From Phaeosaccion multiseriatum (taxonomy: Eukaryota; Ochrophyta, other classes), in assembly GCA_965112735.1 (NCBI GenBank), contig OZ218950.1, positions 6,944,001 through 7,008,000 on the forward strand: 64,000 bases of DNA, written 5' to 3'. The number at the start of each line of letters is the position of its first letter. Within the stretch, counting starts at the first letter, position 1. The notes under the pieces were generated by a model. That model was not told the DNA's origin. It made no database searches and saw nothing but the letters and a program-made list of their open reading frames with translations. This document shows positions 1 to 11,730 of the stretch, piece after piece. Position numbers and translations under genes: made by a program.

Positions 1-3000
1 GCCAAGACCAGCTCGTGCCAACAACCATCGAGAGGGAGCGGGGGCGGTGAAGGGGAACTTGTTTTGACGCCTGCGCGCTCCTCGCCGTTACGGGACGAGA
101 GGATCGGGGCGTGCTTCTTCCTGTGCCTGCTCACTTCTGAGCGGCGGGTCAGAGAGGGGCTTTTGAGGTTGCTGGACGCCACCCTCGGTCTCTGCCACCA
201 GGGTGAGCAGTTGGTGATACAGCAACAGCAGCAGCTGCAGCAGCAGCAGGGGGCGTGGCGACACCAAATGAAGCAGCAGGGGAGCAAGCAGAGAGGGGGA
301 TTTGTGGCGGCTTCTCCTCCACCAACAGACCCGGCAGTCTCCCTCCCCTTGCTGGCCTCACATTTTCCTTCCGTGGGCAAGGCTTTGTGGCTCGGCGGTG
401 TGCTCAAGTACCTTCAGACCAACCTGTGCACCACGGCACCGAGGCCGCAGCTGTCGTTCTCGAGCTGGAGGGGCTTCTTTGAGATGGTTTCTGCCCTCTT
501 ACCTTCATTGACTGCGCTGCTCAAGAAGGACGAGAGGGAGGAGGGGAGGAGGGGGAAGCGCAAGGAGCAACGGAGGCAGCAGTTGGTGGTACAGCGCGAG
601 CAGCGGCGACAGCGGCGGTTGGAGGAAGCAGACACTAGTGGTGATGGGGATGGTGAGGAGGAGGATGAGGGAGGTGATGAGGACTCGGAGTCCGACCCAG
701 ACGAAATACACAGGTATACAGTGACTGACGTGGTCCGCCTGCTGTGGTCTGCCATCAAGGACACAGTGCTGCGAGAGGCTCTTGTCGTGCATAGAGAGCA
801 GCACCGCTCGAGGCTGAGTGATACCTTTGTGAAGCTCTTCAAACTGCTGACGGAGCTGTGGGTGCTGTCCAATAGAAGGAGGCTTATCCTGCCGGGCCTT
901 CTCGCAGAGAGGGAGGACTGGGCCAGAGTGCTGCTTGCGTGGATTGCTCCAATTCAACTGCAGCTGCAGCCGTCGGTGGTACAGCAGAAGCAGCAGAAGA
1001 GGCAGGGACCACCGGACGTAGCCGAGGGGGGGGAGCTTCCCATGGACGTGAGGAAGGGGGCAGCCGCCTTCGGAGAAGCCATGCTGCTCACCTTGGACAA
1101 GCTGGGCCTGCTCGAGCCCACAAGCAACCTCCGGATGGGCGGCAGGGCAGGGGAGACCTTCCGCCTGCTACGCCTCACCACCGAGCGGCTCATGGGCACG
1201 GTGCTTGTACCCTCAACGCCGCCTGGCTCTCCCAGTGGTGGTGGTGGTGGCGGTGGTGGTGGTGATGGTGGTGGTGGTGGAGGAGGAGGAGGAGGAGGAG
1301 GAGGTGGTGGTGGTGGTGGTGGTGGTGGTGCAGCTCTGGAGGTTCTTGTTGACCATGAAGCTGACGGTGAGGAGGATGATGATGATGACGATGGTGACGT
1401 GCAGATCATTGAGTCTCCCTCGTCAAGAGGTGCGCCCAGTCCAACGAAAGCCCTCAAGTCTGGACAGCAGAGCATCGCGCATTTGAGGAAGAGAAAGCGT
1501 GTTGGTGCTGGGCTTGCTGCTAGATCACCACCTGCTGTTGCTGCTGCTGCTACTTTTTTGGGAGCTACGAAGAAGAAGAATGGAAGCCAGGTAAACCAGC
1601 AGGCGAGAGGCCTGGCGGAGAATGGAAGCAGCCGGTGGTTGCAGGAGCAGTTGGTAGTACAGCAGCAGGGGCGAGAGGAGAGGAAGAAGGGCGAGGAGGA
1701 CTGGAGGGCATTTTCTCAAACGTGCCACAGCCCCTTCTGCAGCAACGAAGCCACCCACGGCTTTATCGTGCTCTCCTCGAGTGCCTCGAGCGGCAGCAGA
1801 GGGGCTGGCAGAGACAGAGACAGAAACAGAGGCGTTGCTGGGGGGGGAGGAGGCTTGGGAGGAGAGGAGGACGCCCACTGCGTGCAAGTACGCTATTGCG
1901 CAGAGCACAAGAAGCTACGGATGGTGGACAAGCGACAGTGGGAGAGGGACAAGCAGAGGCGGAAGGAGGCAAAGGAGGACAGCAAGAGGAGGAGCAGAGC
2001 AGCCGCCGAGGCCCACTTATCGTCGGTGGCTGGTGCGACTGGTGGTGGTGGTGGTGCTGCTGCTGCTGCGGGGAAGCGGGGCCGGACAGGTGTCAGGGGT
2101 TTGTCCGGGCCGAGCGTTTCAGATCTTCTGGCCGAGGCTACGAAGATGGGTATGCGCCAAGGGGGTTGGGCGGGGGCGGGTGGGAGTGGGGTGGGGCCTC
2201 AGCGTGCTCCATTCACAGCGGCGGGCAGTGGGGTAGAGTCCTTTCGTCCGGGTAGAGGCGGGGAGGAGGAGGCGGCCTGGGCAGGTAGAGCCATTGCACT
2301 CCAATTGGCGTCGGCGAGGCAGACGCTTGCGAGGCAGCTCTCCTCCAATGTGCAGAAGGCCACGCAGCCGCAAAAAGTCAAGGGCAGACTCGATCGCTTT
2401 CATCGCTTGGTGCTCACCACGTGGACAGAGCAGGACCTTCTGGAGCAGCCCCAGCAGCAGCAGTCGCCGCAGTCGCAGCAACAGTTGGCGGGACAGAGGC
2501 AGAGCAGCAGCATCGGGAGCGGGAACGTGAACGGGAGTGAGAGTGGGAGTGAAAACGGGCTCCTCCGTGGTGGTGTGGTGTCAGACCCTACCTTGCACCC
2601 TGCCTTGCACACTCCCATGGTGCAGACGCGTTATCAGAGTGTCGCACACTACCAAGACGTGTTCCTGAACCTCTTGTTGGAAGAGGTCAGAGCGAGTCTG
2701 GCGCAGGGCTTCAGCAGTGGGCGTAATAGCAGCGGCAGCGTGGTGCAGATGAAACTTGAGGGTTCGGTGCGAGAGGAGACGAGTGGATTCACAGTGGCGA
2801 CGATGGTGATGCCTAACGGATTTACATGTAGAGGGCTGGCGAGAGGCGGGAGGGGGGGTGGAAGAGGTGGAGGGAGGGGGGGTGGAAGGGGGGGGTGGGG
2901 AGGACGGAGGGATGGCAGTGGACGGGATAGAGGACAGGAGCTGGACTACTCGAGGGCAATTGGGAACGGTTGGTTTGACAACGACCTGCTGCTACTGCGC

Positions 3001-5205
3001 CCCATTACAGCAAGAGGAGGAGGAGGAGGAGGAGGAGGAGGACAGCAGCAAGAAGAGGCGTGCTTCGGCATCCTCGTGGAAGATAAGGAGCTGACCTACA
3101 CACGCGAGGGCCGTAAAGCCCGCCAGCACGGCGGGGAGAAAGTCAAGATCAAGCTGTGGTTCCCCTCGGAGGAGGATAGTGAGGACGAAGACAACAACGA
3201 CGGCAAAGAGGCCAATCATGCATCCCTCTCTCCCTCTCCCTCTCCTCGCCTCTGCCTGCGGCGCCTCGACTCGGTGTGGGCGGTACAGCGGCTCGACTCT
3301 CTGGCCACGTGCAGCCGTGAGTTCGTGGCCCTCTGCAATCTCAAGCATATGGGCCTGCTGCATTACCTCCTGCAGGCCACAGGAACGCCGGACCTCTGTT
3401 CCATCGGCGGGGATGCCCCCCCCCCCGTCAGCACTTCTGACTCGGTCGGCACGATCATGGCTGTTCCCTACGAGGTCAGTCGGTCTGTGTATATATGTGC
3501 GTGTGTGTGTGGGGGGGGGGGGCATCTGCTGCCATCGCCGCTCACCCTGGCCTTGCTCTGGCCTTGCTCGGGCCTTGCGGCTCACCTCCCCCCCTCTTGT
3601 TGGGACCGTGCCTTACTGGCCTATGCATGTGATACAGACCACCCGACCTGTGCATGCTCGCTTCACACGTATGTTTCGTTTGTATCTTGCCTTTTTCGTT
3701 ATCTTCACCACCCTTATAAACCCCCATCGTCACCACCATCCACTCCAAGGTTGACAAGGCCGCCTTCACCGACTCTGCTCGGCGTCTCTTGGCAGCAGTG
3801 GCGGCATGCAAGAGCCGAAAGCGCTGCTCCTCTCGCCCCCTTCTCGCGGTGCGGCTCCTGAACCTGCTGAGCTCACTGAGGGAAATGCGTCTGCCAATCA
3901 AGTTGATACAGGAGGTGCAGCAACAGGAGAGGCTTCAAGTGGGCAAGGCTATTAAGGACCTCGCCAAGAGGTGAGGAAGGGAGGGATGGCAGTGGATGGA
4001 TGTAGCGGGAATGCTGCGCCTTGTGTGGTCGACCGTAAGAATGCCTGCTGGGTGTTAGGTCGTGGCTTGGCGGGTGATTGATCTGATTGAGTACGCATGA
4101 CACACGTATGGCACACTCTACCCTGCCCTTCCCCGCCGTACTTGCTCACCACGTTCTTTGCTGTCTTGTGTCTCGTGGCTTGTGGCTTGTCATCTGTGAC
4201 AGGCATTGGCACTCCGACATCAAGAAGGAAGCCTCCGAGGTGATTTTGAGCTGGAAGGCGCAGTGGGCGGCAGACAGCAGCGACAGAAAGGCCACTGAGG
4301 CCATTGTCAAGCCGGAGGGAGGGGGGGGGGGGAGAGCAGAGCACGATAAGGGCAAGGCGGCAGCAGAAGGAGGAAGGCAATAGCAGCGAGGGAGGGAAGA
4401 AGCAGAAGGAGGAGGAGGAAGAGCAGGAGCAGGACGAGGATGAGGAGGGACCGCCTCCTGCCCCTCCCCATCTGGTGCCTTCCCCGCTGTGGAGCACTCT
4501 CAAGAGCGAGTTCAACCCCTCGCAGCTGGGTAAGTGCGCGATTGGAGAGGGGGGGGGGAGGGTGGTCTTTGGACCTACGTTGGACCTTGTGCGTGTGCGT
4601 GTGCGTGCGTGTGCGTGTGCGTGTGCGTGCGTGCGTGTGCGTGTGCGTGCGTGTGTCTGAGTGCGTACTGTCGCCCCCCCTCGGGACCTGACCGTCAAGC
4701 ATGTCCTTCACGCTTTGCCTTCCCTTCTTCCCTCTCCTCTCTCTCTCTCTCTCTCTGAGAACCCCACGTTTGTCCACTTGTGCCAACTTCCGCCCACGGT
4801 CTTTCATCATTCCAACGCGCCTCTTATGTATTATATATATATGTGTATGTATATATATACCCCTTAACATGTTACATATATGTGTGTCCTGTTGTCAAAG
4901 CATTTTTATTGACTCTTTGCCTCTCTTGTCTCTTCTCCCCGCCCATCGCTCCAAAAACATCGGGTCTAAAAACCTATAACCCAACAAACGGCCCTAAAAT
5001 TGTGTAACCCTTCTCCCCACCGCATCAGCTGCCATCTGGTCGGCCTCAGCGAGCATGAGGGAGCGCGAGAAGAAAGCGGACGCGTCACAGTCTGTGTCAT
5101 CACAGTCATCACACTCTGGACACTCTGGGAGGCTCGACAGGGACGGGGCCGTGGTGCTGCTGCAAGGGCCGCCGGGAACAGGTGTGTGTGAGTGTGTGTG
5201 TGTTA

Positions 5206-5243
<38 letters not shown>

Positions 5244-6451
5244 GTGATTAGTATGTATGTGTGTATGTGTATGTGTGTGCATGTGTGTATATCCATACCC
5301 CCATCCACTGTGTAGTCCTATGCAGTGTGTGTGTGTATATCCATACCCTGTAGTCCTATGGGTAGTCCTCTACCCCCCTCGAGGACCTCTCTCCATGCCC
5401 TTCATCCGCGGCCCCACCAGACCGCCACAGCCACCCCTAACCCACCCCTGACCCCCCCCTCCCATCAACTGCCATCTTCCTGCAGGCAAGACGAGAACCA
5501 TCCTCGGAGTCGTCAGCGCCATCCTCGCCCGCAGGATCGACAAAGCCAGCAACCCCCAGCAGCAGCAGCAGCCCCAGGCCCAGGCCCAGGCAGCCCCCGG
5601 TTTCCGACGCGCCACTCTGTCTGCTCGCCTGGAGACTGCTCAGGTGCAGTTTCAGTTTCAGTTTCAGCTTATTGAGAATCTTAATCGTTGTCGAGCATAT
5701 CGATGACGCACTTTACAGAGCTTCCCGCTTATATCCTTTCTTCGTTTTCCCTCCCTCTCTCCCTCTCTCCCTCTCTCCCTCTCCTCCCTCTCCTCCCTCT
5801 CCTCCCTCCTTCCCTCTCCTCCCTCCCTCCCTCCTTCCCTCTCCTCCCTCCCTCCCTCCCTCCCTTCCTCCCTCCTTCCTTCCTTCGTTCCTTCTTCCTT
5901 CCTCTCCTCCCTCTCTCCCTCTCCTCCCTCCCTCCCTCCTTCCCTCTCCTCCCTCCCTCCCTTCCGCCCTACCTCTCTCCCTCTCCTCCCTCCCTCCCTC
6001 CTTCCCTCTCCTCCCTCCCCCCCTCCGTTCCGCCCTCCCTCCCTCCGTTCCGCCCTCCCTCCCTCCCTTCCGCCGTACCTCTCTCCCTTTCCTCCTTCCT
6101 CCCTCCCTCCCTCTTCTCCCTCCTTGCACCATACTCTGCGACAGGTGCACCAGAGGGTGTTGGTGTGTGCCCCAAGCAATGGTGCTGTCGATGAGCTCAC
6201 GCACCGCCTTGTGGACAGCGGCGTGTGGGACAGGGGGGGGGAGCCGTTCTGGCCGAGGGTGGTGAGGTGAGTGCGTGAGTGAGTGAGTGCGTGAGTGAGT
6301 GCGTGAGTGAGTGTGTGAGTGAGTGCGTGAGTGAGTGCGTGAGTGAGTGAGTGAGTGAGTGAGCTAGTGAGTGAGTGAGTGAGTGAGCAATGCTGGCCCA
6401 CCCCGCCTCGTATCCGCCCCTCGCTTGACCTCCCCCCTTCCCTTTGCCCCC

Positions 6452-6494
<43 letters not shown>

Positions 6495-6553
6495 TCTCTC
6501 CCTCTCTCCCTCTCCCTGTCTCTCTCTTTCTCTCCCTCTCTCTTTCTCTCTCT

Positions 6554-6589
<36 letters not shown>

Positions 6590-9500
6590 GCCCTCCCCTG
6601 TCCCATCCTCATCATTGGCCGTCGATAATTAGGATCGGCACCGCTGGACCAGGAGCGACAGACAAAGTGCGCGCCATCACCCTCAGAGCGAAGGTGGATC
6701 AACAAGTAAGCAAGTGTGTGTTTGTGTGTGTGTGAGTGAGTGTGTGAGTGTAAGTGAGTGAGTGAGTGTGCGTGCGTGCGTGCGTGAAAGTGGTAGAACC
6801 TAGTCTTACTTGTGTGGGGGTGTCTATTTGCGAGCCTCAGATTCTCAGTGTCGCTCTCCAACCCCTCCCCCCCTCTCTTTCCTCCCCCCTCTCGAACATC
6901 TCCACCCTCCCCTCCCCTCCTCCCCCTGTATCACCAACTGCTGCAGATCAAAGACGAGCCCAAGAACATCGCAGCCGAGCAAGCCCTCCGCCGCATCGTA
7001 GACTTGCAGCATGAGACCGACTTGGTCAACGTCGCCCTCAGGAAGGCAGAGAGAGGCGAGTGGGAAAGAGGAGACACAGATGTACCGTCTGCTGCTGCTG
7101 CTGCTGCTGCTGTATCACCAACTGCTGCTGCTGCTGCTGGTGGTGGTGGTGGTGGTGGTGGTGGTGTGCCTGGATTCGGCGGCGGAGAGACTGAGCAAGG
7201 AGAGGTGAAGGCCAAAGCCGGGGTGACGTCATCATCGTCAACAGCATCAGCGGGTGTGGGCGTGGGCGCCCCTTCGGCCGCGAACCCATTGCGAACCCCT
7301 TCTCCTTCTCTTGGCGCTCCTAGTTCTCCTTCTTCTCGTCCTCCGCCTCCTCCTACTGCTGCTGTACCACCAATTGCTGCTCCTCTGCCTGTTCCAGACC
7401 GCACGGGCCTGAGCGGCATGAACGAGGCTTCACTGCGGTTCGAGGCGCGGCGGCTTAGGGCGGAGCTGGACAGAGCCTTTAAGAGACGCAGGGAGGCCCT
7501 TCTCGCACTTGACCTCATCAAAGCCACGGCAAGGAGGAACATCATCAGCACCTCGCAGGTACAAAGGGAGGGAGGGGGAGGAGATGGGAGTTGATGGCAG
7601 TGGATGGCAGTGGATTGTAGTTAAGAGACAGTTCATGGATGGCAGCCCTTCTTAAGCGATGAATGGATCAGCTTCACGTCTCCCCGCACCCCTCCTCCCT
7701 CCTCCACCCCGCTCCGACCCCCTCTTCGCCCGCCTGCCCCTCTCCTCAGATCGTGTGTGCAACTCTGGCGGGGTGTGGGGCGACGGAGCTCACAGAGGCG
7801 GTGTACTCGTCCAAGAAGGGCTTCGACACTGTGGTGAGTCACGTGGGGGAGGGGTGGGAGATTTGTTAGCTTGTTAGTTAGTTAGTTTGTTTGTTCGTTT
7901 GTTCCGATGGCATCGCATGACGAATCGAAGCCCGCCCCCCCCCCTTGATGCGTGACCTCGTCTTGTGCCCCTTGTGCCCCTCTTTTGTTGCCTCGTGTTC
8001 TTCATTCAATGCTGCCATTCAATGCTGCCCCTCCCCCCCTCCCTCCGTGCTTAGATCGTTGACGAGGCGTGTCAGGCAGTAGAGGCCAGTACGCTGGTGC
8101 CCTTGGCCCTTGGATGCAAGAGGGTGATCCTTGTGGTAAGTCAGCAAGTCAGCAAGTCAGTGATTTATCCGGAGTAGATCCGTAAGTAAGCAAGTGTTGA
8201 CGCTTCCGCCACTTCCCCTCTCTTCCCCTCCCCTCCAACCACACGCACAAACGCACGCAACACACACACACACACACGCACCCCTAACGTAGGGAGACCC
8301 CCGCCAGCTGCCCGCCACAGTGCTGAGCGTCATCGCGGCCTCAAAGGGCCTTGAACAGAGCCTGTTCGAGCGCCTGGAGAGGGCAGGGCACCCTGTCTGC
8401 ATGCTAAAGCATCAGTACCGAATGCACCCAAGCATATGCGCCTTCCCCTCCACGCACTTCTACAAAGGCAAGCTCAAGAGCAAAGGTATGACCACTCTTT
8501 GGAAGGAGGTGACTGCCTGACTGACTGCCTGACTGACGGACTGACTGACTGCCTGACTGCCTGACTGACTGACTGACTGCCTGACTGACTGACTGACTGA
8601 CTGACTGACTGACTGACTGACTGACTGACTGCCTGACTGACTGACTGACTGCCTGACTGACTGACTGACTGACTGACGAGACTTGACGGAGGAGATGTGG
8701 CCGATAGGCGCTGGAAGCTGACACTCTACCCCGAACCTGATACTGTACCCTGCGTCGAACGCTTATGGCTCTGCTCTTTCGTGTGTGTCGATGTCTCCTC
8801 ATCTTATTTCCCTTCCTCCACCCTCCCCTCCCCTCCCCTCCCTCCCCTCCCCTCTTTGCCGCTGCCCCTGCCACCCCCGTGCTGTCTGCCTGACTGCCGC
8901 TACCTGGTGTCAGGCACGGGGTCAGACGAGCGCGAACAGCCCCCTTACAGTCGCGACAAGGCCTTTTCCTCCTTCCTGCTCTACGACATCGCAGAGGGGC
9001 AAGAGAGAACCGCTGGGTAAGGGCATATATATACAAGTGTGTACAACCAACACGTCTACTTGCTCCAACCCGTCTGCTTGCTTTTAGTGGTCTCTCCGTC
9101 CCATTTGGCCATTCCCTCTGGCTTTGAGCGAAGCTCCACATTCAATCCACGACCTCCTCTCTCCTTTCCTCTCCTCTCTCTCTCTCTCTCTCTCTTCTCC
9201 ACCCCCTCCCTGCCCCCCCTCTCCTGCCCTCCCCCTCTCTCTCTCCTGTGGCGTTACAGAAAGTCCTTCGAGAATGCTGTGGAGGCGGCTTGGTGCTTCG
9301 ATGTGGTTGACGCCCTCCGGCAGCTGTTCGGCAGGGAACACATTAGGGGAAGGGTGGGCGTCGTCACCCCTTACAAGGCGCAGGTAAGTCTAGCAAACCG
9401 ACCAAGCACCCAACCAACCAACCAACCAACCAACCCACCAACCAATTAACCAACCAACCAACAACAGGTGGCCAAGATTGGGGAGGAGTTTCGCTCCCGC

Positions 9501-10932
9501 TGGCCCAAGGCCTGCCCTGCCGACCTCAAATGGGAAGAATGGGTAAGGACGCGAATGAAGTGAACGGGCGCTCTCTCTCTCTCTTTTTCTCTCCTCTCTC
9601 TCTCCGCTCTCTCTCTCTCTCTGTCTGTCTCCCTCTCTCCCCCTCTCTCTTTCAAGGGGGGCGCCATCCTTGTCGACAGCAGGCAGTAGGCACTCCCCTC
9701 ACACACGTACACCCCTTCATGCAACTCCCTCCAACTCCCTCCAGGTGGACGTGAGTACTGTGGACGGCTTCCAAGGCAGGGAGTCCGACATCATCATCTT
9801 CAGCTGCGTTAGGGCAAACAGTCACGGAGGCATCGGCTTCCTGAAGGTGAGAGTCCGTATGAGTGTGAGTGTGAATAGATGTAATAGCAATAGCACTGCT
9901 TTGCTTTCAGTGTGGATAGGAGGTTTCCAGCCAGGTACTACAAGAACCCACCACCTCGTTTGCCTCATGTCAACGCCTCCTCCTCCTTCCCCACCCCCCC
10001 TCAAGGACGAGAGGAGGATGAACGTAGGACTGACTCGGGCTAAGTTCTGCCTCGTGGTGCTGGGCAAAGTGACATGTCTCGAGCGGCATAGTGCTTGGGG
10101 GGCGTTGGTAGCCCATGCGAGGAAGGAGGGGCGCCTCTTGGGTGGGAGGAGCTTTGCCGACCTGTACAAGAGATGCGGGGGCAAGGTCAAGGCGAACAAC
10201 GGCACCAACATCAACACGTCCGGGGAGGCAAGGGTGGCCACTGTGCAGCACCATCGGCAGCACCAGTGGCAGCACCAGGATAAGAAGCACCAGGATAAGA
10301 AGCACCAGGAGCATCAGGAGAAGAGGAAGCAGGACCACCAGAAGGGCAAGGGGAAGCAGAAGTCGCAGCAGAAGGCGCCGTACCAGCGGCAGCAAGAGGA
10401 GAAGCAGCAGCGTCACCAGCAGCAGCAGCAGCGTCACCAGCAGCAGCACGAGCAGCACCACCAGCAGCACCACCAGCAGCGACAGGAGAGAAATAGAGGT
10501 GTGGAAGGGGGTGGGGGGGGGCAACCACAGCTGCTGGACAGCTTGCTTGACGGCGTGAGGCGAACGAGTGATCACACACGTTCAGGGATGGAGTACGAGA
10601 GAGAGAGGGGGGAGAGGGGCTCGGCGGAGAGGAACAGGGAGAGGGAGAGGGAGAAGGCTCCCAGCAGGAGGGGAGGAACAGACTGGGATATAGATGGGGG
10701 GGGCGGTAAGAGGCCAGGAAACAACGGGGGAGGAGGTGCGGGAAGCGGGCGAGCCGACAGAGGGGCGGAGGGGGAAGCCTTCGTCCGGGGAGGAGGGCAT
10801 TACAGAGAAGAGAGAGAGGAGGAGGGAGGGAGGAGAGGAGGAGGAGGGCAGTATTCGTCTGCGGCGGGCAACAAGCGCAAGAGAGAGAGAGAGCAGTGGG
10901 GAGAGGATGGATATGGAAGGGGCAAACTTTGA
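1..10932 (+). CDS. SEN1: Senataxin/Sen1-like superfamily 1B helicase (5' partial)
   Basis: Probable RNA/DNA helicase of the Upf1-like SF1B group; the family acts in the nucleus in transcription termination and R-loop removal. Exons read: 1-3474, 3750-3970, 4203-4529, 5029-5181, 5486-5643, 6145-6266, 6633-6705, 6947-7558, 7750-7833, 8055-8135, 8293-8485, 8914-9016, 9260-9383, 9468-9542, 9745-9846, 10006-10932. Motifs in order: FNPSQL (Q motif), GPPGTGKT split by an intron (Walker A), VLVCAPSNGAVDEL (Ia), IVDEACQAVE (II), GDPRQLPATV (III), HQYRMHP (IV), VSTVDGFQGRE (V), NVGLTRAK (VI). The frame is open from base 1, so the start lies upstream; about 2,275 residues are in the window. Exon 1 holds Gly, Gln and acidic low-complexity blocks and a zinc-finger-like C-x4-C/C-x2-H pair. 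The C-terminal tail is Gln/His- then Arg/Gly/Glu-rich. Exon 3 needs a one-base change in a G12 run to stay in frame. The motif series makes the family assignment firm. Confidence 0.93.
1723..1947 (+). other. EsV-1-7-like zinc-finger motif inside the senataxin gene
   Basis: Within exon 1 the protein reads C-x4-C (codons 1723-1725 and 1738-1740), then a Ser/Gly/Arg/Asp-rich stretch, then YCAEHKKLRMVDK with C at 1897-1899 and H at 1906-1908. The stramenopile EsV-1-7 motif is C-x4-C-x16-C-x2-H followed by a Gly/Met-Val-Asp segment. Here the spacer is much longer, so this is a resemblance and not a perfect match. Confidence 0.45.
4321..4332 (+). other. G12 homopolymer that breaks the senataxin frame in exon 3
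   Basis: Exon 3 enters in one frame (reading RHWHSDIKKEASEV) and must leave in another (reading PSPLWSTLKSEFNPSQL) to join the Walker A exon. The frame changes around this run of twelve G. The exon length (327) is one base too long for the flanking phases; 326 would fit. A base-calling error in the homopolymer is the simplest reading. A real frameshift or a tiny unannotated intron is possible. Confidence 0.7.
5644..6144 (+). repeat. Polypyrimidine intron of the senataxin gene (CCTCCCTCT repeats)
   Basis: A 501-bp intron. Its 5' end is GTGCAGTTTCAGTTTCAG, followed by a TCGAGCATATCGATGACG segment. From about 5752 to 6127 it is almost pure CCTCCCT/CCTTCCT on the plus strand. It ends with ACAG before exon 6145. 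No gene is seen here; long open frames in it are products of the repeat. Confidence 0.85.
6267..6632 (+). repeat. Intron with GTGA repeat followed by CT repeat
   Basis: Senataxin intron made of (GTGA)n with GTGC variants from the donor to about 6387, then a C14 run and (CT)n to about 6587, ending AATTAG. The donor GTGAGT is itself the first unit of the tetranucleotide repeat, a pattern also seen at other introns in this window (for example 35575-35162 and 61634-61875). Confidence 0.85.
8513..8681 (+). repeat. (TGAC)n/(TGCC) tetranucleotide repeat in a senataxin intron
   Basis: About 170 bp of tandem TGAC units with TGCC variants, inside the intron between exons 8293-8485 and 8914-9016. Confidence 0.85.
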
Positions 10933-11027
10933 CGAGCGCAAGAGGAAGGCTATGTCTTTCTTCCGAAGCTTTTTGAACAGGGACGGGGAGGAGTTCGGGG
11001 GGTCGGCGTGTGCCTCTTTCCATGCGT

Positions 11028-11062
<35 letters not shown>

Positions 11063-11730
11063 TAGAGATGGTTATTGGTTATGGGGGGGGCGGGGGTCTG
11101 AGTTCTCCCCCTCCTCGCCACCACCACCACCAGTCGCAGCAGGAGCAGGGGCAGGAGCAGGGAGGAGGCGCTTCAGCATGATGGTCCTCAGCACATTTCC
11201 CGGACGGCAATCCATCCTGGTCGACCGCAGCCAGGGCTTCTTGCCCAGGCAAAGCCCTCTGCATTTATATACTTTACTCGACCCCTGATACACTATCGCC
11301 ACATTCTCGATAGCGCGCTATCGGGCCCCGGCGATAGCGGATAGCGTGCCGGCTGGCGCCGGCCGATAGCGGATAGCGCGCCGGCTGGCGGATAGCACGC
11401 CCCAACAACCCCCCCCCCCAAAGCCGGCTGACGCCGGCGATAGCGGATAGCGGATAGTGTATCAGGGGTCGACTTTACTTTCTGTTGCCCCTTTTGTCGC
11501 CGCTTCTGCTTTTAATTACCTCCCTTCTGTGTAGCTACTTCTTGTTTACGACGCAGGAATTGGGGTTTTCGCCGCCCGCGTATCCGTATCCGCCGCTTTA
11601 TTAATTTTTGTTTTTCTTTTCCTCTTTTCTCTCTCTCTCTCTCACTCTGGCTCTCAAGTCTCAATCTCATTCGTAGCTGCCTAGGTACCTTCATCAACCC
11701 TCATACAATACAAACCACCTTCTTTCGCAG
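10933..11730. other. Spacer between senataxin and the Cys-rich gene
   Basis: Holds the probable senataxin 3' UTR, a (GA)n run at about 11029-11058, a MITE-like element (11278-11472), and AT/CT-rich sequence ending in TTCTTTCGCAG at 11730, which looks like a 3' splice site. An exon carrying the true 5' end of the next gene could be hidden here, but I found no convincing coding exon. Confidence 0.6.
11278..11472. mobile_element. MITE-like element with 20-bp terminal inverted repeats
   Basis: The left end reads TCGACCCCTGATACACTATC (11278-11297). The right end (11453-11472) is its perfect reverse complement. CTTTAC flanks both sides (11272-11277 and 11473-11478), which fits a 6-bp target-site duplication. 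The 195-bp element has no ORF; its inside is built from GATAGCG/GGATAGC and GCCGGC repeats that can fold on themselves. This is the structure of a non-autonomous DNA transposon. Only one copy is visible in this window. Confidence 0.8.

Noticed and set aside
64-66. TTG start for the senataxin gene at 64
   Set aside because: The frame is open back to base 1 and the family has a longer N-terminus, so the gene simply continues out of the window.
5664-6401. ORFs of Glu-Gly-Arg or Leu-Pro-Ser repeats
   Set aside because: They lie in the senataxin polypyrimidine intron, which is bounded by phase-correct exons with helicase motifs.
10211-11130. Minus-strand ORFs opposite the senataxin C-terminus
   Set aside because: Mirror frames of the Gln/His/Arg/Gly-rich tail; no domain and no splice logic.
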